Source: Chrysophaeum taylorii
Taxonomy: Eukaryota > Sar > Pelagophyceae > Pelagomonadales > Pelagomonadaceae
Reading direction: 5' to 3'
NCBI GenBank assembly: GCA_029834535.1
Contig: JAQMWT010000398.1
Coordinates: forward strand, 186,001-250,000
DNA: 64,000 nt
Shown here: positions 60,381 through 64,000 of the stretch, in pieces
How the letters are laid out: each line of letters opens with the position of its first letter
Numbering within the stretch: position 1 is the stretch's first letter
The notes under the pieces: model-generated
Seen by the model: the letters and a program-made list of their open reading frames with translations, nothing else
The model's database searches: none
What the model was told of the DNA's origin: nothing
Translations under genes and position numbers: made by a program

Positions 60381-63300
60381 TTACTCTGGCGCGCGGGAGG
60401 CGGGCCGGCCGTTGGAGCGGTCCTGGCAAAGGAGGTCGAGGACGGCGCGGTCGACGGCCGCTTCGCGCTGGAGCGCGAGTTTGAGTTCGAGGGCGGCGAG
60501 GGTGTTGGCGGCGGAAATAAGGAGGGTTTCGCGAGTCGTCGCGCGTCGACTCGCGCGGCCGCGGAGGACGCAGCCTTCGAGCGAGAGGACGCCGGCGCGG
60601 AGTTGGCGCACGGTGAGGTCGGAGGGGAGGGGGATTGTTTCCTTATGGGAAAATCCGTTGACCGCGTCTTCCCTCGAACGCCACAAGATGAGCCCGTAGT
60701 CGCGAACAGCGGCGTATCTCCGAATCCATCGGGCGTTCGCGTCAAGTCTCGCGATCCAGACGGTTCCGGCCCAGGCGGCGAGGAGCTCGGAGCGGTCGCA
60801 GCGGCGGTGGAAGTCGTCGAGGTAGGCGACTTTCTGGTCGTCGAGGGCAGCCTCGACGTCCGGAACGCACGGAAGACTCTCGAGGAGGTTGTAAAGGCGG
60901 CGTTTGTAGGCGGGGAGGTCGCGGCAGGCTCGTTCCCAGGGCTGCGGGAGGCCGTTGGCGGCGTTGCGCTTTGTCTTGGCGAGGCCGTAGAGAAAAGCGA
61001 GAGAGACGCAGCAGACGAGGACTCGACGGGTCGGGAAGAAAACGAGGACGGCGAACGCGAGACAGAGTCCTCCGAAAATGGGGAGCGTGTGATAGGGCTG
61101 GGCCCAGGTGACGAGGCCGGTCAATTGCTCGGCGAGGCGCACGGCGCGTCGGAGGCGATGTTGCACGAGAACGGCCGCGCGGTAGGTTCTTGCTACGCGA
61201 GTAATGATGCCGAGGCGCCGAGCGGGGTCCGAGCGCGCGGGGACCTCGAGGAGGCGTTCGAGCGTGAGCATCTGGGCCCACGCGCTGCGTCCCGGTCGGC
61301 GGAACTTGTCGGCCGCCTCGTCGGGCGGTAGTTCGAGGGCGCAGTGGATCTGCACGGCGCCGTAGGGCTCGCCGTAGGGCTCGCCGTCGGCGTCGGCTTT
61401 GGCGTCGGCCCCGTCGAGGCGGAGCCAGCCGTCGGCATCGGCGGCCGAGGGGATCCAGGGCGCGCCGTGCGGCACCGAGTTGACCGGAACGACCGCCTGG
61501 CCGAGGAGTTGGTCGACCATGCCCGGCACGTCGCCGGTCTCGATTTTGAGCGCGTCGCACACTTCGACGCGGAGGCGGCCGTCGCAGGCTCCGAAGTCTC
61601 GGAGTAAAACGCCGCGCTCGTCGATCGGCCAGAGGACGGGGATTCGGAAGGCGCGAGCGTAGAAGCCGCCGTCCGGGCGGAGCCAGGGGGCCTCGAATTC
61701 GATCTGCGAGACCACGGTCTTGGCGTCGCGGAGGCCGAAAATCCGCCGGAGCGCTTTGGCGGTCGCGCGCAGTCGCGTCGTCCGCGACGAGGATCGCCGA
61801 CGAGGCTCGACGCATCGCGCGGGTGCTTCTTCGCGAGGTGGTGGTGGAAAGCGGAGCTCGGTCCAGATCGGGTCGAGGGACCGCGAGACCGCCGGGGTCC
61901 GGCCGACCGCGAGGGGTCGGAGGGCGCGCGCGTAGCCGTAGGTGAGCCTGACGTAGGGATCCGACTTGTTCTGGAGCGCGTTTCCGGCGACGAGGTTCCG
62001 GGCGCGCAAAACGGCGACGCGGAGAAAGGCCGCGCGCCGGTACTCGCGCGGCTCGTCTCGCGGGTCGTCGGCATCGTTTTCAGCAGCAGAACTTTTTTGG
62101 TCAAGGGGCGCGAGCGGAAAGGTAGGCATGATAATTCGACGCGCGTGCTCTTCGCGGACGCGGCCCAGGAACGTGACGCAAAGACAGGCGAGGAGGCAGA
62201 ACGGAACGAGCGCGAAGGCGCGGTCGCCGCCGAGGAGGACCGCCGAAAGCACGGCGAGGGCCCACGCTGCGGCCGACCGCTCGGGGAAGCGCCAGAGGAG
62301 CAGATCGTCGACGCGACGCCAAAACCGATTATGGCGTTCGACGACGGCCGCGAATCGCGACAAATATCCGATAACCTTCGAGTAGTCGGGGGCCTCGGGA
62401 CCGGGGAGGTCGTGGCGAGGCTCGGAACTCGCGAGGGCCGCGAGGTTGCGCGAGTAAGCGAGGCGGCACAAAACGATCGCGGCGGCGGCGGGGTGCTGCT
62501 TCCCGCGTCCTCCTCCTCCGAGACCGTACCAGGCCCAGCCCCTCGGCGCCTTGTCGAATCGGGGGGCGTCCTCCTCCGCCGTCGCGGCGAAGCCGCCGCG
62601 GCCGTCGGGCTTGAGGGCGTGGAATTCGTCGTAGACGTGGTACCTCTTGTCGGCGAGCGCGCAGTCGGGGTCGTCGACGACGGTCTTGTGAAGCCGCGCG
62701 AGCGCCAGCGCGTTGTTGAGCCGCTTGCGGACGGGCCGGAGCACGCGCTGCGCGTCCCGGATCGTCAGCTCGTGGAGCGGCACGACCCGGCTCGCTTTCG
62801 CCGGCCCGACCGCGAAGGCGTTTTTGGACGACCGCGTCTCGAGGGCGCGCGGCACCAGTCGTACCTCGATCAGGAGTTTGGCTAGGCTCGAAACTACCGG
62901 AAAACGAGTCTCGAGATCCACCGCCGTCGACAGCGACGGCTCAGAGCAGTAGTCCTCGAGGACGACGTCGGCCTCGTCTAAGAGCGCGACCCGGCAGAAC
63001 AGCGGCCGCGCGAGGGACCGCGGCATCTCGGGCGGCGACGACGACGACGAGCCGGAAGAAGACCAACGAAACCGTTTCTCCAGCCTTCGTCTCTTTCTCG
63101 TCAACGCCTTCTCCACCACCGCCGCAAACCTCCGGGACGAGAGGCGTCGCTCGTCCCGTCTGCACCGCCACGCCCCCGAATCGGACAGCGCCGGCACCCA
63201 CACCTTGTCCGCCACCTCGACGCTTTCCACGACTTGGAGTTCCGAGACCTGCGCGCCAACCTCGCCGATTATACGGGCATCGTCGGGTCCGCGAGTCCGG

Positions 63301-63797
63301 CGCGGAGCCGGAGCCGGAGCCGGAGCGTTCCCCCCAAAAGCTTCGCACCACCGCCGTTCGCTGTCGGCGTTGAAGCAGTGCAGCACGAGCTCGCCGAGCG
63401 GCGCCCCCTCGGCGACGACGCCAAACCTCGCGCCGTACCGATCGCGCTCGTCGTCGCCGAGGACCCGCGCGACGCTGAGCTTCGCGCCAAATCGCGGTGT
63501 CGCGTCTTCGTGGTGCCCAAAAACCAGCACCTCCCGCACCACCCCGCCAAATGTGCGCCGCGACCGCGCGACCACGTAGCATCTCACCCACGCGACGCCC
63601 GAGATGTGCCGGAACAAGGTGCCCGCGTGCTCGACGTCCCACATCACAAGACCATCTTCGGGGTGTCGCCCCTCGCCCAACACCACCACCTGCGCGGCGA
63701 GCCGCGCCGTCGAGGACTGCCGGCACCGCCGAGCATCCTTCTCGAGCCATCGAGCGGCGACCTCTCGGGGGGGGGACGTTGTCACAGACGTTGTCAT
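60381..63797 (-). CDS. C2- and PH-domain membrane protein
   Basis: 1138 residues from ATG 63797 (MTTSVTTSPPREVAARW). The frame is open for 28 more codons upstream, but those look like 5' leader. Hydrophobic pairs at about residues 505-545 (AAAWALAVLSAVLLGGDRAF, ALVPFCLLACLCVTFLG) and 900-937 (GGLCLAFAVLVFFPTRR, VLVCCVSLAFLYGLA) resemble reticulon- or MCTP-like hairpins. A C2 domain begins at about 585 (FLRVAVLRARNLVAGNALQN then KSDPYVRLTYG) and is split by a long insert before VPGMVDQLLGQAVVPV. The C-terminus (about 990-1060, WAGTVWIARLDANARWIRRY) looks PH-like, and an N-terminal PH-like region is possible. Likely a tether at membrane contact sites. One exon. Confidence 0.75.
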   Translation of the reverse strand: MTTSVTTSPPREVAARWLEKDARRCRQSSTARLAAQVVVLGEGRHPEDGLVMWDVEHAGTLFRHISGVAWVRCYVVARSRRTFGGVVREVLVFGHHEDATPRFGAKLSVARVLGDDERDRYGARFGVVAEGAPLGELVLHCFNADSERRWCEAFGGNAPAPAPAPRRTRGPDDARIIGEVGAQVSELQVVESVEVADKVWVPALSDSGAWRCRRDERRLSSRRFAAVVEKALTRKRRRLEKRFRWSSSGSSSSSPPEMPRSLARPLFCRVALLDEADVVLEDYCSEPSLSTAVDLETRFPVVSSLAKLLIEVRLVPRALETRSSKNAFAVGPAKASRVVPLHELTIRDAQRVLRPVRKRLNNALALARLHKTVVDDPDCALADKRYHVYDEFHALKPDGRGGFAATAEEDAPRFDKAPRGWAWYGLGGGGRGKQHPAAAAIVLCRLAYSRNLAALASSEPRHDLPGPEAPDYSKVIGYLSRFAAVVERHNRFWRRVDDLLLWRFPERSAAAWALAVLSAVLLGGDRAFALVPFCLLACLCVTFLGRVREEHARRIIMPTFPLAPLDQKSSAAENDADDPRDEPREYRRAAFLRVAVLRARNLVAGNALQNKSDPYVRLTYGYARALRPLAVGRTPAVSRSLDPIWTELRFPPPPREEAPARCVEPRRRSSSRTTRLRATAKALRRIFGLRDAKTVVSQIEFEAPWLRPDGGFYARAFRIPVLWPIDERGVLLRDFGACDGRLRVEVCDALKIETGDVPGMVDQLLGQAVVPVNSVPHGAPWIPSAADADGWLRLDGADAKADADGEPYGEPYGAVQIHCALELPPDEAADKFRRPGRSAWAQMLTLERLLEVPARSDPARRLGIITRVARTYRAAVLVQHRLRRAVRLAEQLTGLVTWAQPYHTLPIFGGLCLAFAVLVFFPTRRVLVCCVSLAFLYGLAKTKRNAANGLPQPWERACRDLPAYKRRLYNLLESLPCVPDVEAALDDQKVAYLDDFHRRCDRSELLAAWAGTVWIARLDANARWIRRYAAVRDYGLILWRSREDAVNGFSHKETIPLPSDLTVRQLRAGVLSLEGCVLRGRASRRATTRETLLISAANTLAALELKLALQREAAVDRAVLDLLCQDRSNGRPASRAPE

Positions 63798-63879
63798 AAC
63801 AACTCTATAGTAATTGTATTCAATAAACGAAGATAGGAACGAGATAGTTGTTGTAGTTAGCGCCGCCGCCGGACACATC

Positions 63880-64000
63880 ATGGGTGACCACCGCCTGGTC
63901 GTGGATGGCGGCGGTGGTGCGATCGAAGATTCGACGCGATTAGCGACGGCTCGCGCGCTGAGACTCGTCGAACCCCGAGGCCACTTTTGCCTGCGCGAAT
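63880..64000 (+). CDS. Start of a gene cut by the window edge
   Basis: Open from ATG 63880 (MGDHRLVVDGGGGAIEDS) to the window end, 40 codons, GC-rich at third positions like the neighbouring genes. It is divergent from the C2/PH gene with 82 bp between starts, the arrangement seen at three other places here. Product not recognisable. Confidence 0.45.
   Translation, partial: MGDHRLVVDGGGGAIEDSTRLATARALRLVEPRGHFCLRE

Noticed and set aside
62097-62885. Plus-strand 262-codon frame opposite the C2/PH gene
   Set aside because: Antisense shadow, no domain.

Overview
The window looks like nuclear DNA of a photosynthetic stramenopile (ochrophyte) alga, probably pelagophyte-like. The evidence is GC-rich, mostly intron-poor genes packed tens of bases apart, and several N-termini with an ER-type signal followed by an Ala/aromatic (ASAFAP-like) cleavage point, the mark of import into a red-derived complex plastid. 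Host introns, where I could place them, are only 40-74 bp and often start GTGCG or GTACG.

Layout. 0-14.6 kb is a dense host block: plastid LrgB/PLGG1-type glycolate/glycerate carrier, a 1479-residue coiled-coil protein with six RRM-like repeats, plastid ClpS, a CX5R arsenate-reductase/LMW-phosphatase protein, a mitochondrial-carrier-fold protein with Tudor-like and UVR-like N-terminal parts, an adaptor sigma subunit, a plastid HAT/TPR protein and a rhodanese. 14.6-22.1 kb is repeat-rich and gene-poor: a SINE-like element and three head-to-tail 1.03-kb units carrying the end of a Helitron/Pif1-type helicase. 22.1-31.7 kb is a second host block: DUF1810-like protein, RRS1, a Nudix-SLC35 fusion, an Sfi1-like protein (four exons), a frameshifted isochorismatase-family gene, an MBD4-like glycosylase and a MaoC hydratase.

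31,764-44,078 is an AT-richer Ty1/copia LTR retrotransposon on the minus strand, flanked by a 5-bp target duplication. Between its protease and integrase regions lies a stretch resembling a C5-cytosine DNA methyltransferase, and a 21-bp motif is repeated five times at the borders of its modules. Its two LTRs differ by about 2%, and each was hit by a different element (a SINE-like copy in one, a foldback MITE in the other), so each LTR preserves the empty site of the other. The copy looks broken, with probably more than half a dozen breaks.

44-64 kb returns to host genes: a six-exon secreted double alpha-carbonic anhydrase with ShKT-like modules, a three-PDZ/EF-hand protein, a plastid EamA transporter, decayed ankyrin and coiled-coil remnants, a GT61 glycosyltransferase, another decayed locus, a distant inverted copy of the helicase repeat, a C2/PH membrane protein, and the start of a gene cut by the window edge.

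Themes: plastid metabolism and carbon uptake (PLGG1, carbonic anhydrase, EamA, ClpS, HAT/TPR) and an unusually readable history of element insertion, with a mobile methyltransferase near an MBD4-like glycosylase that seems to lack its catalytic Asp. All functions are inferred from reading the sequence; no database search was run.
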